NCBI GenBank assembly: GCA_026419195.1
Contig: JANZZV010000001.1
Coordinates: 186,001 to 250,000, forward strand
Reading direction: 5' to 3'
Length of the DNA: 64,000 nucleotides
Origin: Fervidobacterium sp.
GTDB taxonomy: Bacteria > Thermotogota > Thermotogae > Thermotogales > Fervidobacteriaceae
Under the pieces are notes generated by a model that searched no databases, was not told the origin of the DNA, and worked only from the letters and a program-made list of their open reading frames with translations. Every line of letters begins with the position of its first letter. Positions within the stretch are counted from its first letter, which is position 1. Below are positions 53,167-63,358 of this stretch, piece by piece. A program made the position numbers and the translations under genes.

Positions 53167-54012
53167 TTACAACTTTCCAACGACTACTCCAAAAGCATCT
53201 AATCCCACATGAGCTGTAATTGCCGGCCCAACATCCAAAAATTTAGGTTTCAAATTATAATTTTTGGAAACTTCGTACACATAATCTTTGTATTCCTCAA
53301 GTCCTACAGCTGCATAGAGAATATACTTTGTGTTGTTATCATTTTTAGATTTTTCAATAAAATCACCAATTCTTTTGTTAAGTACGTCCAGGATTTTTTT
53401 CTTGCTTAGAGTCTTATCTACAAGTTCAACTTCACCTGTTCGTGCAATTGTTAAGATAGGTTTAATATGTATCATTTGACCTATGAGTGATACTACCTTA
53501 CCAATTCGTCCACTTTTGTGTAACTGTTCTAAATTGAAGACCGATATTAAGAATAATGAGTCATCTCTATATGATATTATATCATCCTCTTCTAGATTCT
53601 TGCCATCTAAAATATCTAAAACCATTCTTTCAAATATATAAGTATTCTGAATGCTTACAGTTTTTGAGTCGAATACCAATATATTCTCGTATTTGCTTGC
53701 TATTGTGCTAAAAAGACTGTATGTCCCACTTAGTAGCGAAGAAACGGACAAAACGTATACACGGTCATATTTCTTCGAAAGTTCTTCAAATACACTTTCA
53801 ACAGTACTTATATTTGGTAGGGAAGTCTCAACTTTTTCCTTGTTCTTTATCGCTTCAACTATACGTTCAGATAACTCATCGGAATCTTCAAACTCCTCGT
53901 TGTTTATATAGACACGTACGGGAACAATTCTGACATCAACCTTATCGGAGATTTCATTCAAAAAATCATTTCTAAGTTTTGTGGTGCTATCGATAACTAT
54001 AGCGTTCTTCAA
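53167..54012 (-). CDS. DegV family fatty-acid-binding protein (second copy)
   Basis: This 281-residue protein begins AIVIDSTTKLRNDFL, has the motif QLHKSGRIGKVVSLIGQMIHIKPIL and ends VGPAITAHVGLDAFGVVVGKL. It is homologous to the downstream gene, and the two form a tandem pair, so a duplication is likely, though the sequences have diverged. The start is TTG 54012, preceded by a GGTGAAGG site. In other bacteria different DegV/FakB copies prefer different fatty acids. Confidence 0.92.
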   Translation of the reverse strand: MKNAIVIDSTTKLRNDFLNEISDKVDVRIVPVRVYINNEEFEDSDELSERIVEAIKNKEKVETSLPNISTVESVFEELSKKYDRVYVLSVSSLLSGTYSLFSTIASKYENILVFDSKTVSIQNTYIFERMVLDILDGKNLEEDDIISYRDDSLFLISVFNLEQLHKSGRIGKVVSLIGQMIHIKPILTIARTGEVELVDKTLSKKKILDVLNKRIGDFIEKSKNDNNTKYILYAAVGLEEYKDYVYEVSKNYNLKPKFLDVGPAITAHVGLDAFGVVVGKL

Positions 54013-54046
54013 TATCCTTCACCCCTAATGTGAGTGCTAACTAAAC

Positions 54047-54349
54047 TCATTGGTGTAATTTTTCAACATCACCAAGATACTTATGTGGGTCAAATTCTTC
54101 GGGTTTTCCAACTTCTTCTGTTAAGATAACAACGTTGCTATTGCCATCACAATGTATAAAGCCGTCTACAACTTTGTACTTTTCTTCGCCCTCATCTGTC
54201 TTTATCCTTACATCAGTTACAGAGAGCTTGGCTATAATTGGTGCCCTTTTATCAAGTATTCCCATTTCACCTTCAACTGTTTTAAAAACAAGTAACCTTG
54301 CGTTACTAAATTGTATTATTTTATAAGGTGTTACTATTTTTATTTTCAT
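54047..54349 (-). CDS. atpC: ATP synthase epsilon subunit (short form)
   Basis: AtpC links the F1 central stalk to the c-ring. The 100-residue protein contains the N-terminal beta-sandwich (VTPYKIIQFSNARLLVFKT, EGEMGILDKRAPIIAKL) but ends at LGDVEKLHQ, so the C-terminal two-helix inhibitory domain of the usual 130-140-residue subunit is missing. ATG 54349 has GGGAG 10 bases upstream; in-frame GTG 54358 lies next to that site. It is separated from atpD by 110 bases containing a hairpin. Confidence 0.9.
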   Translation of the reverse strand: MKIKIVTPYKIIQFSNARLLVFKTVEGEMGILDKRAPIIAKLSVTDVRIKTDEGEEKYKVVDGFIHCDGNSNVVILTEEVGKPEEFDPHKYLGDVEKLHQ

Positions 54350-54419
54350 CTTAAACACACTCCCGATGGTGTTTTTTTATACTATATCTTCTTGGAAGTT
54401 TTACTTTATGTAAACTAAC

Positions 54420-54444
54420 GGGTAGTGAGAACTTCCCACTACCC
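54420..54444 (-). promoter_or_regulatory. Hairpin in the atpD-atpC gap
   Basis: GGGTAGTG (54420-54427) pairs with CACTACCC (54437-54444), continued inward by GAA/TTC past one mismatch. No T tract follows on the minus strand. It sits between the atpD stop and atpC start and may slow decay or reduce read-through rather than terminate. Confidence 0.55.
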
Positions 54445-54459
54445 AATATACATATTATA

Positions 54460-55878
<1,419 letters not shown>

Positions 55879-55925
55879 TTATCTCACTCCCTTTAACCGT
55901 GGTATTAAAAATCCACGTATAAGTA

Positions 55926-56753
55926 TTATTCTTCTTTAAGCGCATCTGCACCAGTAACTATTTCAATAAGCTCTTGTGTTATAGAAGCTTGTCTTGCCTT
56001 GTTGTATTCAATTGTAAGTAGCCTAACAACCTCTTCAGCATTTTCTGTTGCATTGCGCATGGCGTTTTGTCGAGCGTAAAGTTCGCTGATTTTTGTTTCA
56101 AACGCAAGAGAGAACAAAACACTTGCTGCATAAAATTCTATAAGCCTTATTTGAAATTCGTCTTCGAGTGGCTCAAACTCATATCTATCTCCTTGAAGAT
56201 TTGACTCACTTCTTACAAATGGTACAAGTTGAAAAACATCAGGTACCTGAGCAAGTTTATTTTTGAATCTCCCGTACACTACCTTTACTGAAGATATATT
56301 GTTTGAAACGAGATCATTTACAACCGTTTGAGTAAATTCGAAAGTTGGTGTATCGTAGGAATGTTCATATATCCTTGCAACCTTTTCGTTCTTTCTGAAA
56401 ACTGGAACAATTTTTGCACCAATTAGATAAATATAATCGAAGCTTTCCTTCTTTATCAAACTTGAAGCTTTTTTTGATAATTCGGAAGGAAAAGAACCGC
56501 ACAAACCCATGTCAGTCCCAATTACAACTATCGCGCTTTTACCCTCTCCAGTGATAAACGGATGCTTTACGTCAAAATGAACTTTTTCAACAATATTCCT
56601 GGTTTCGTTTAAAAATTCGCGTGCCATCTGAAGCCTTTTTTCGACTTTTTTGATTTGAGCAGTTGAAACCATTTCCATAGCTTTTGTGATTTTTTTTAAG
56701 GACTGTGTTGCATTTATCCTTCTTTTGATCTGCAGTAACTTGCCACGACTCAT
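55926..56753 (-). CDS. atpG: ATP synthase gamma subunit
   Basis: AtpG is the rotating central stalk of F1. The 275-residue protein opens SRGKLLQIKRRINATQSLKKITKAMEMVS, has the conserved TDMGLCGSFP and ends with YNKARQASITQELIEIVTGADAL, the coiled-coil C-terminus with the ITQEL motif. ATG 56753 follows atpA by 6 bases, with GGGAAGTG upstream. Confidence 0.96.
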   Translation of the reverse strand: MSRGKLLQIKRRINATQSLKKITKAMEMVSTAQIKKVEKRLQMAREFLNETRNIVEKVHFDVKHPFITGEGKSAIVVIGTDMGLCGSFPSELSKKASSLIKKESFDYIYLIGAKIVPVFRKNEKVARIYEHSYDTPTFEFTQTVVNDLVSNNISSVKVVYGRFKNKLAQVPDVFQLVPFVRSESNLQGDRYEFEPLEDEFQIRLIEFYAASVLFSLAFETKISELYARQNAMRNATENAEEVVRLLTIEYNKARQASITQELIEIVTGADALKEE

Positions 56754-56759
56754 GCACTA

Positions 56760-58283
56760 TCACTTCCCGTATGTTTTAAGAAACTCTTCTTTAAACTCCT
56801 TTATCACTCCGTGCAGCTTTGCCTCCAATTCTTTTGTCAACTGTTTACCAACTCTTATTTCTTCAAGAATGTCAGAATATTTGTCTTTGAAAAACTTGAG
56901 TAATCCTTCTTCAAACGGTTTCACCAAATTTAACGATAAATCATCAAGATAACCATTAACACCCGCAAATAGAACCACTATTTGTTCTTCAACTTCCATA
57001 GGACTATATTGAGGTTGTTTCATAAGCTCCATCAGCCTTTGACCTCGGGTTATTTGAGCTTGTGTTGTTGGATCAAGTTCTGTGGCAAATTGAGCAAATG
57101 TTTCAAGTTCTTGATACTGGGCAAGATCAAGTTTCAAAGACCCCGCTACTTGTTTCATGGCTTTTATTTGAGCAGCACCTCCAACACGCGATACTGAAAG
57201 TCCTATATTAACAGCGGGTCTTTGACCGGCGTAAAATAATCCAGGTTCAAGATAAATTTGTCCATCAGTAATAGAAATAACATTCGTTGGAATGTATGCG
57301 GAAATGTCATTTGCCTGCGTTTCTATTATTGGTAGTGCGGTTAACGAGCCACCACCGTAATTTTCATTCAATCGTGCTGCCCTTTCAAGAAGTCTTGAAT
57401 GAAGATAAAATACATCACCAGGGTATGCTTCTCTTCCTGGTGGTCTTCTCAGAAGCAATGAAATCTGCCTATAGGCAACAGCGTGCTTTGATAGATCGTC
57501 GTATACAACAAGTGCATCTTTTCCATTAAACATGAAATATTCACCCATAGCACAACCTGCGTATGGAGCCAAATATTGCAAAGTTGCTGGATCCGAAGAC
57601 GATGCAACAACCACGGTAGTGTACTCCATTGCACCGGTTTGGCGCAATTTCTCAACGATTCTTGCAATTGCCGAAGCTTTTTGTCCTATTGCAACGTAAA
57701 TACAAAAAACACCTTTTCCTTTTTGATTTATAATTGTATCTATAGCAATTGCACTCTTTCCGGTTTGTCTATCACCTATTATTAATTCTCTTTGCCCACG
57801 TCCAATGGGAATAAGAGAGTCTATAACCTTTAGACCCGTTTGTAAAGGTGTGTCAACCGGCTTTCGATAAATTACTCCAGGTGCTTTGAATTCTACAGGC
57901 CTTGTTTGCTTAGAATCAATGGGACCAAATCCATCGATAGGCTCACCAAGTGGGTTAACCACGCGTCCCAAAAGTGCTTCACCAACGGGAACTTCCATAA
58001 TCTTATTCAATCTTCTAACCGTATGTCCTTCTTTTATATCTTTGTACTCACCAAGTATTATTATGCCTACATTATCTTCTTCCAAATTAAATGCAAGACC
58101 TTTTGTGTTTGTCTCAACAAACTCCACCATTTCATTTGCCATGACGTTGTTTAAGCCATATACTCTTGCTATACCATCCCCAACTTGAATTACCTTTCCG
58201 GTATCTTCAAGTCTTATTTCTTCCTTATAATCCGAAATTTTGCTCTCAAGTACTCTTACTATTTCTCCAGGGTTTAATCTCAA
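56760..58283 (-). CDS. atpA: ATP synthase alpha subunit
   Basis: AtpA is the non-catalytic nucleotide-binding subunit of F1. The 507-residue protein has Walker [31 protein letters not shown], and the ATP-synthase signature [14 protein letters not shown]. The start is TTG 58283, with AAAGGGGTG upstream. It follows atpH by 4 bases. The length and motifs are normal. Confidence 0.97.
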   Translation of the reverse strand: MRLNPGEIVRVLESKISDYKEEIRLEDTGKVIQVGDGIARVYGLNNVMANEMVEFVETNTKGLAFNLEEDNVGIIILGEYKDIKEGHTVRRLNKIMEVPVGEALLGRVVNPLGEPIDGFGPIDSKQTRPVEFKAPGVIYRKPVDTPLQTGLKVIDSLIPIGRGQRELIIGDRQTGKSAIAIDTIINQKGKGVFCIYVAIGQKASAIARIVEKLRQTGAMEYTTVVVASSSDPATLQYLAPYAGCAMGEYFMFNGKDALVVYDDLSKHAVAYRQISLLLRRPPGREAYPGDVFYLHSRLLERAARLNENYGGGSLTALPIIETQANDISAYIPTNVISITDGQIYLEPGLFYAGQRPAVNIGLSVSRVGGAAQIKAMKQVAGSLKLDLAQYQELETFAQFATELDPTTQAQITRGQRLMELMKQPQYSPMEVEEQIVVLFAGVNGYLDDLSLNLVKPFEEGLLKFFKDKYSDILEEIRVGKQLTKELEAKLHGVIKEFKEEFLKTYGK

Positions 58284-58287
58284 GGTA

Positions 58288-58836
58288 TCACCCCTTTCTT
58301 TTAATAAGCACGTTTCTAGCTATGTTGTTTAACCTTCCTTTTAAACTCACATCAAAAGTCTTGCCTGCAAATTCTATGATTACACCAGCTAAAAGTTCTT
58401 CATCTATGTTTACCTTAAACACAGGCTTTCTCCCAGTATATTTATTTACGAACTCTGACAATAATGCTTCTTCTTCTGCAGATAAAGAGGTGGCAGATGT
58501 AAGATTCACAGGTATTAATCCGCTCTCATCAAGGATTGTGTATTCAAAAAATGAAACTATTTGCTTAATGTACTTAATTCTTTTGTTGGCAATAAGAATA
58601 TACATAAATTTTTGAAATACTTCATCAACTTCAATACCTAACGTACCCATTACTTCCAAAATTACTTGGACACGCCTCTCAGGCTTCAATGCTTGGTTGT
58701 TCAAATAAGTAGACAGTGGTTCGTAGATATCTGCAAGGTTTTGTAATAGGTTTTTGTATTTTTCCGTCTTACCGTTTCTCTTTGAAACATTGTAAAGTGC
58801 TACCGCATATTTACTTGCCAGCGAAGAGTAAATCAT
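58288..58836 (-). CDS. atpH: ATP synthase delta subunit
   Basis: AtpH ties the top of F1 to the peripheral stalk. The 182-residue protein begins [20 protein letters not shown] and ends with [22 protein letters not shown], the conserved OSCP/delta C-terminus. ATG 58836 overlaps the atpF stop (ATGA), so the two are translationally coupled. Confidence 0.94.
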   Translation of the reverse strand: MIYSSLASKYAVALYNVSKRNGKTEKYKNLLQNLADIYEPLSTYLNNQALKPERRVQVILEVMGTLGIEVDEVFQKFMYILIANKRIKYIKQIVSFFEYTILDESGLIPVNLTSATSLSAEEEALLSEFVNKYTGRKPVFKVNIDEELLAGVIIEFAGKTFDVSLKGRLNNIARNVLIKRKG

Positions 58837-59318
58837 TTTTCATACTCCTTTATGACTTTTGTAAGGTATTCACGTTTCGCCTTTTCATCAAGAGTACCTT
58901 TGAGCACCTTCATTGCCAAATTTATGGCAAGTTCTGTGGCAATAGTTTGAATTTGTGATAATACTTCCTGTTTTTGCCTTTCTATTTCAAGCTGAGCATT
59001 TTCCAGTATTTTTTCTGCTTCTTTTTGCGCTTTTAGTTTTGCCTGCTGGATTATTTTATCAGCTTCTGAATTGGCTGAAGAGATAATTTGATCAGCCTTT
59101 GTTCTTGCACTTTTTAGTTCCTCTTCCGCTTGTTTCCTCATTTCATCTGCTTGTTTTCTAATTTTTTCTGCTTCGGATAGTTCATTTTCTATTTTCTCAC
59201 GCCTCTTTTCCATCATAGAAAAAAAGGGTTTATACAAAAGTTTATTCAGCATCCAAAGAAGGAAACCAAAACTCATTAACTGCATTACAGCAGTTAAATT
59301 AATTTCGAAAAAATCCAT
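58833..59318 (-). CDS. atpF: ATP synthase b subunit
   Basis: AtpF forms the peripheral stalk. The 161-residue protein has one N-terminal membrane helix (LTAVMQLMSFGFLLWMLNKL) and a long charged helix, with RREKIENELSEAEK at its start, which dimerises as a right-handed coiled coil. A single b gene is present, so the stalk is a homodimer. ATG 59318 has TGAGGCG upstream. It overlaps atpH by 4 bases. Confidence 0.94.
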   Translation of the reverse strand: MDFFEINLTAVMQLMSFGFLLWMLNKLLYKPFFSMMEKRREKIENELSEAEKIRKQADEMRKQAEEELKSARTKADQIISSANSEADKIIQQAKLKAQKEAEKILENAQLEIERQKQEVLSQIQTIATELAINLAMKVLKGTLDEKAKREYLTKVIKEYEK

Positions 59319-59328
59319 GAAAATCGCC

Positions 59329-59592
59329 TCACAGAGCGAAAAGTATAAGGAACGTTATTAGAAGCGAGTATATACCTGTTGTTTCGGCTATTGCGTCTGC
59401 CAACAACATCCTTGTAACTATAACGTTTGTAAGTTCTGGTTGTCTTGCAATTGCATCCATCGCGTGCCCACCAACATGACCTTCACCAACACCGGGACCA
59501 ATGGCACCAAGTCCCATGCAAAGTCCTGCTCCAATGGCTTTACCTGCTGTTACAATAGCATCCGCAAGAATTTTTACGCTTTCTTGATCCAT
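59329..59592 (-). CDS. atpE: ATP synthase c subunit, Na+-type
   Basis: AtpE forms the membrane rotor ring. The 87-residue hairpin has the loop ARQPE, ion-site Glu70 in the outer helix (AIAETTGIYS), and Glu37 in the inner helix (GPGVGEGH). Na+-specific rings have Gln or Glu at 37, Glu at 70, Ser/Thr at 71, Thr at 72 and Tyr at 75. All of these are present (Glu37, Glu70, Thr71, Thr72, Tyr75), so the enzyme is predicted to use Na+. ATG 59592 has GGGGAGG upstream. Confidence 0.96.
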   Translation of the reverse strand: MDQESVKILADAIVTAGKAIGAGLCMGLGAIGPGVGEGHVGGHAMDAIARQPELTNVIVTRMLLADAIAETTGIYSLLITFLILFAL

Positions 59593-59626
59593 AGTTTATA
59601 CCTCCCCTTAAGTGATAATGTTTTAT

Positions 59627-60511
59627 TCATGCTACCTGAGAAGAAATGTACGCAATTGTAAGTGTAGAAAAGACAAATGCCTGAATTAAACCAGAGAATA
59701 TACCAAAGTATCCCCACAAAAATGGTGGTAAGAACATGTATTTAACAAAGTAGCTTAATGTTAAGACAAGTATCCCACCACCTGTTATATTTCCAAACAA
59801 ACGTAACGAATGCGAAACTGGTTTTGCAAGCTCGCCGATAATATTCATAGGTAACAAAATAGGAACTGGTTCAAGAAACCCTTTCAACCACGCTTTAATC
59901 CCCTTCACTTTAATTCCAAAGTACTGGCTTATTATAAATACCATAACTGCGTATGTTAAATTAGTGTTAAGATCGGCAGTTGGTGGAAACCATGTGTCAC
60001 TGAACAAAATAAACTTAACGTTTCTTACTACTTCTCCGTTTTCCAAAATTGTCTTTGAAACATCTACAGAGATTCCAGGTATGAAACCACCGATCAAATT
60101 TGAGACAGCGATATAGATGAAGAGAGTCATTGCTAGCTTAAAAGTTATTCGTGCATATCGTTCGTCTGGGATACTACTTTGAACAATGTCGTAAACAAAT
60201 TCCATTAATGATTCAGCGAATGATTGCTTTTTGGAGGGAACAATAGAGTAGTCTTTGTTTACTGATCTTGCAAACCAAATTATTAACCCTATGACAACCC
60301 ATGACATAATAATTGTCATTGGATTAATGCGAGTATACCACGGACCAGAGGAAGGTCCTACTATCCATCTATTTGCAACATTTTTTAATGCTTCAGCAGG
60401 AGTTGGTGGTAGCCCTCCTAATTTCACATTTAATATTCCAACAACAAAGTATGCAAGCAAGAATATAATCAACTGAATTTTAGCTTTGTTGCTCATTCTT
60501 TTTCTTTCCAA
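59627..60511 (-). CDS. atpB: ATP synthase a subunit
   Basis: AtpB holds the ion half-channels. The 294-residue protein has about six hydrophobic helices, with the essential Arg in VSHSLRLFGNITGGGIL. The N-terminal part (up to about 60) includes a helix and an exposed loop. The start is TTG 60511 with GGAGG nine bases upstream. It follows the AtpI-like gene by 3 bases. Confidence 0.95.
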   Translation of the reverse strand: MERKRMSNKAKIQLIIFLLAYFVVGILNVKLGGLPPTPAEALKNVANRWIVGPSSGPWYTRINPMTIIMSWVVIGLIIWFARSVNKDYSIVPSKKQSFAESLMEFVYDIVQSSIPDERYARITFKLAMTLFIYIAVSNLIGGFIPGISVDVSKTILENGEVVRNVKFILFSDTWFPPTADLNTNLTYAVMVFIISQYFGIKVKGIKAWLKGFLEPVPILLPMNIIGELAKPVSHSLRLFGNITGGGILVLTLSYFVKYMFLPPFLWGYFGIFSGLIQAFVFSTLTIAYISSQVA

Positions 60512-60514
60512 AGT

Positions 60515-61054
60515 CTACCACCTCCACGAAAAAAGAAAGATCACTATCTTGAGATTTATCATTCCTATGAAGGTACCAATTATACCCCACACGGGATCTG
60601 TAGAAAGAATAGCAACCAAAAGAAAAATAGAAGCATAAAGTAAATATCTTAATCCATATGCCTTTGGAACCTTAAATGTGCCTAAGGTTATTATACCATA
60701 ACTTTTGTAACTTTTGACAAGTAGTACTAACCCTAAGAACGCTGCTATTGAGCCCATAAAAAGTCCAAGTAATGCGCTCCATAACTTTAACACTAAGAAT
60801 ATTAAAAACTCCACACCTAAAATTGGCAGAAAATATCTCAACATCTTGAAGAACAGTTTTACAATTTCTTCTTTAAGCTCTTTGTTAAAAACGAGCTTGG
60901 ATGGGAGAAAGAACTCTATCTTATCTAAGTGTGGGGCTGTTTGTGAATTATTCTCTTGGAAGCTGTCATCCTTTGCCATTTTCTTGAGTTCTTGGAATGC
61001 TTTTGAATTTCGATAACTAAAAAAATACTTACTTTTTCTTCTCTTCTCTCTCAT
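60515..61054 (-). CDS. Probable AtpI-like ATP synthase accessory membrane protein
   Basis: This 179-residue protein starts with a charged soluble part (1-75) and has four hydrophobic segments (about 78-95, 97-112, 130-150 and 152-172). It lies between the small AtpZ-like gene and atpB, the usual place of AtpI. No clear family motif is visible; the position and topology support the call. AtpI helps assemble the c-ring in other bacteria. ATG 61054 overlaps the previous gene by 26 bases. Confidence 0.55.
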   Translation of the reverse strand: MREKRRKSKYFFSYRNSKAFQELKKMAKDDSFQENNSQTAPHLDKIEFFLPSKLVFNKELKEEIVKLFFKMLRYFLPILGVEFLIFLVLKLWSALLGLFMGSIAAFLGLVLLVKSYKSYGIITLGTFKVPKAYGLRYLLYASIFLLVAILSTDPVWGIIGTFIGMINLKIVIFLFSWRW

Positions 61055-61283
61055 ATTTTTCGACTTCTTTCAGTATGTATTTTATGCCGTTGTAAATACC
61101 TGCCGCCGTTCCGAGAAATGTAAAGATTATCAAAAATATTTTTTTTGTTCCAAAGATATTGTCGAAAAATAAACCTAAAATGATGCCTACTATTATGTTA
61201 CTTATTATTGTAAAGCCAAAATTAGATACTACATTGATCTTTGATAACTCACGTCCTAAATTGTCTTTCTTTTGTTTAGCCAT
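61029..61283 (-). CDS. AtpZ/AtpI-family small membrane protein
   Basis: This 84-residue protein has two membrane helices (about 20-42 and 48-66) separated by a short loop, with GIILGLFFDNIFGTKK and FLGTAAGIYNGIKYIL. This matches the AtpZ/AtpI (F0F1-ATPase subunit) group. The charged ends fit. It is the first gene of the ATP synthase operon. In other bacteria AtpZ is proposed to affect Mg2+ or Ca2+ supply or rotor assembly. ATG 61283 has an AAGGTGA site. Confidence 0.7.
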   Translation of the reverse strand: MAKQKKDNLGRELSKINVVSNFGFTIISNIIVGIILGLFFDNIFGTKKIFLIIFTFLGTAAGIYNGIKYILKEVEKYEREEKKK

Positions 61284-61328
61284 CCTTTAAATTCACCTTA
61301 TTCTCTATTTGCTTATCTAAACTGAATA

Positions 61329-62411
61329 TCAAACGATTATAAGTTCTCTTGTAAGAGTGGTTAAAATTTGACAACCGTTTTCTCTCACAACGACATCCTC
61401 TTCGATCCTTATACCAAACTCACCTTCAAGATATATACCAGGTTCGACCGTCACAACGTGCCCGGATTCGAGTGGTTTGTCGTATCGATAACTTAGGCTT
61501 GGATTTTCGTGAACCTCTAAACCAATTCCGTGTCCTAAACCATGACCAAAGAATTCTCCGTAGCCAAGTTCGTTTATGTGGTTTCTAGCAACTGAATCAA
61601 CTTCTTTTCCAGTGATTCCAGCCTTTATTATCTCAAGTGCTTTTTGTTGAGCGTCGTAAACTATCTTATAAACTTCTTTGACCTTTTCTGGGGCTTCACC
61701 AATGCAAAATACCCTTGTTAAATCACTATTGTATCCTTGATATCTTGCGCCCCAATCTACAACAACAGGTTCTCCTTTTTCGATGACCTTGTCCGTTGCT
61801 TTTCCATGTGGCAAAGCACCGCGATATCCTGAAGCCACAATACTTTCGAAAGCGACATCTTCCGCACCAAGTAGTCTCATCTGATATTCTAAGAAAGCGG
61901 ATAATTCATATTCTTTCATACCAGGTTTAACTATTTCAAGCATTCTTTTAAAAGCATTTTCAGCAATCTCAACGGCAATTTTTATTTTTTCTATCTCTTC
62001 TTCACTCTTTTTTGCTCTAACATCAAGAATCAAATTTGAAACATCTTCGAATTGTGCATTGACTTTTGAACTCAAAGTTTCGAAGTAGCCTGCTGATATT
62101 CGGTCTTTCTCAATTGCTATCTTTCTTAGCTCAAGTGTGTTGATTAACTCTGCAACAGTCTCTAAAAATGTTCTTGGTGGTGTGTATTTCACAAGCTCGA
62201 AATTACTCTCGTGCTTTACTTGAGTCCAATATCGTGAATCAGTTATTATGATATGCCTTTTTGGGGTAATTAAAAGGGCGGAAAAACTTCCAGTGAAACC
62301 TGAAAGATAACGCGTTGTTACCCTGTTCGAATTCTCGATATTTAGCACAATCAAAGCGTCGATCTCCTTTTCGAAAATTTTACTTTTTACTTCTTCTAAA
62401 TGTTTGTCCAT
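61329..62411 (-). CDS. M24B metallopeptidase (Xaa-Pro aminopeptidase-like)
   Basis: This 360-residue enzyme is predicted to cleave Xaa-Pro bonds. An N-terminal creatinase-like domain (1-130) is followed by the pita-bread peptidase domain with metal ligands in VVDWGARYQGYNSDLTR (Asp, Asp), GHGLGHGIGLEVHENP (His), TVEPGIYLEG (Glu) and RIEEDVVV (Glu). The dinuclear metal site is complete. ATG 62411 has GGGGG upstream. It precedes the ATP synthase operon on the same strand, 46 bases before its first gene. Confidence 0.93.
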   Translation of the reverse strand: MDKHLEEVKSKIFEKEIDALIVLNIENSNRVTTRYLSGFTGSFSALLITPKRHIIITDSRYWTQVKHESNFELVKYTPPRTFLETVAELINTLELRKIAIEKDRISAGYFETLSSKVNAQFEDVSNLILDVRAKKSEEEIEKIKIAVEIAENAFKRMLEIVKPGMKEYELSAFLEYQMRLLGAEDVAFESIVASGYRGALPHGKATDKVIEKGEPVVVDWGARYQGYNSDLTRVFCIGEAPEKVKEVYKIVYDAQQKALEIIKAGITGKEVDSVARNHINELGYGEFFGHGLGHGIGLEVHENPSLSYRYDKPLESGHVVTVEPGIYLEGEFGIRIEEDVVVRENGCQILTTLTRELIIV

Positions 62412-62560
62412 TCAAAAGACCCCCTTTAGATCTTAGTTTGAAAGTTTTTGATTGGAAACCAAAAATTGTGAGGCTTTGGAAAGTTTATCAACTTCAAAAT
62501 TTAACAACTTGCTAACTTGAATTGCTAGATTTTCCAATGTTTGATGTTTGGTAACATACT

Positions 62561-62637
62561 TGGCGTGCTCGGCGGGACTTGAACCCGCAATCTTCGGATC
62601 CGGAGTCCGACGCTCTATCCAGTTGAGCTACGAGCAC
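62561..62637 (-). tRNA. tRNA-Arg (anticodon CCG)
   Basis: The 77-nt cloverleaf reads in order: acceptor GTGCTCG/CGAGCAC, TA, D-stem GCTC/GAGC, anticodon stem TCGGA/TCCGA with loop CTCCGGA, variable AGATT and T-stem GCGGG/CCCGC with TTCAAGT. It ends with discriminator G and an encoded CCA (62561-62563). The anticodon CCG reads CGG. The encoded CCA and intact stems support a functional gene. Confidence 0.97.
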
Positions 62638-62653
62638 GCAGTTTGAGTTTCAT

Positions 62654-63340
62654 TTAACTAACTTTGACAACGTTGAATTCCGCAATTTTAGTGTTTTTAC
62701 GGCACGAATCCAATAAGCCTAAAGAGAGTAATTCTTTGCTTTCTTTGTTTATGATGATACATTCCGGGATTTTTTCAGTAGATTTAATCGAATCAACAAA
62801 GTCGGAAAAAACCCGATATACGAATATGTTGTTCACGAACATTGTATAAGCTATGTACGGATCTTCTGTATAAGCTATGCCAAACTTTACTTTGAAAAAA
62901 TCGGAAAAGGGTACATTTATGATAAGTGCAAAATCAGCGTTAATACTATTTCTTTCATCTTCTTCGTTGACTATTTTTGAACGTTTCAGTTGCTTTGCAA
63001 CATGTGGATTTTGTATGTATTCTAACAGTAGTTGTTCAGCACTGAATCTGTCATCATCCTTTTTTGAGTAAGTTTTTGCCATCTTCGTTGTTAATCTTTC
63101 GTCGATAAAGTGAACTTCCTTTCCCTTATCCAGAATTCTTAAAGCGAAACGGATGGTTTCGAATGACTGCGTTGAATAATTGCCACTCATAGAAATTGGA
63201 AGACCAACAACAACAAGGTCGAAATCTGAAATTTTGTTTAAGATCTCCGTCTTCTTAACTGTTCCACTTTCAGAAACAAATAACTCCCCGATTGCATATC
63301 CACATTTACTCTTTCCATAATCCACAGCTATAATACGCAT
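62654..63340 (-). CDS. RuvX/YqgF-fold protein with unusual C-terminal extension
   Basis: The first 120 residues match the YqgF/RuvX RNase-H-fold family, which includes pre-16S rRNA nuclease and a Holliday junction resolvase-like protein. Motifs are IIAVDYGKSKCGYAIG, LVVVGLPISMSGNYS, HFIDERLTT and AEQLLLEYI, with the expected catalytic Asp, Glu and Asp in place. About 105 further residues follow (for example FALIINVPFSDFFKVKFG) that do not match the family, whose members are usually 130-150 residues. I start at ATG 63340 (IIAVDYG); ATG 63358 directly follows the RecJ-like stop and is an alternative. The extension has no identified fold. Confidence 0.75.
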   Translation of the reverse strand: MRIIAVDYGKSKCGYAIGELFVSESGTVKKTEILNKISDFDLVVVGLPISMSGNYSTQSFETIRFALRILDKGKEVHFIDERLTTKMAKTYSKKDDDRFSAEQLLLEYIQNPHVAKQLKRSKIVNEEDERNSINADFALIINVPFSDFFKVKFGIAYTEDPYIAYTMFVNNIFVYRVFSDFVDSIKSTEKIPECIIINKESKELLSLGLLDSCRKNTKIAEFNVVKVS

Positions 63341-63358
63341 AGTATGGTTATCCTCCAT

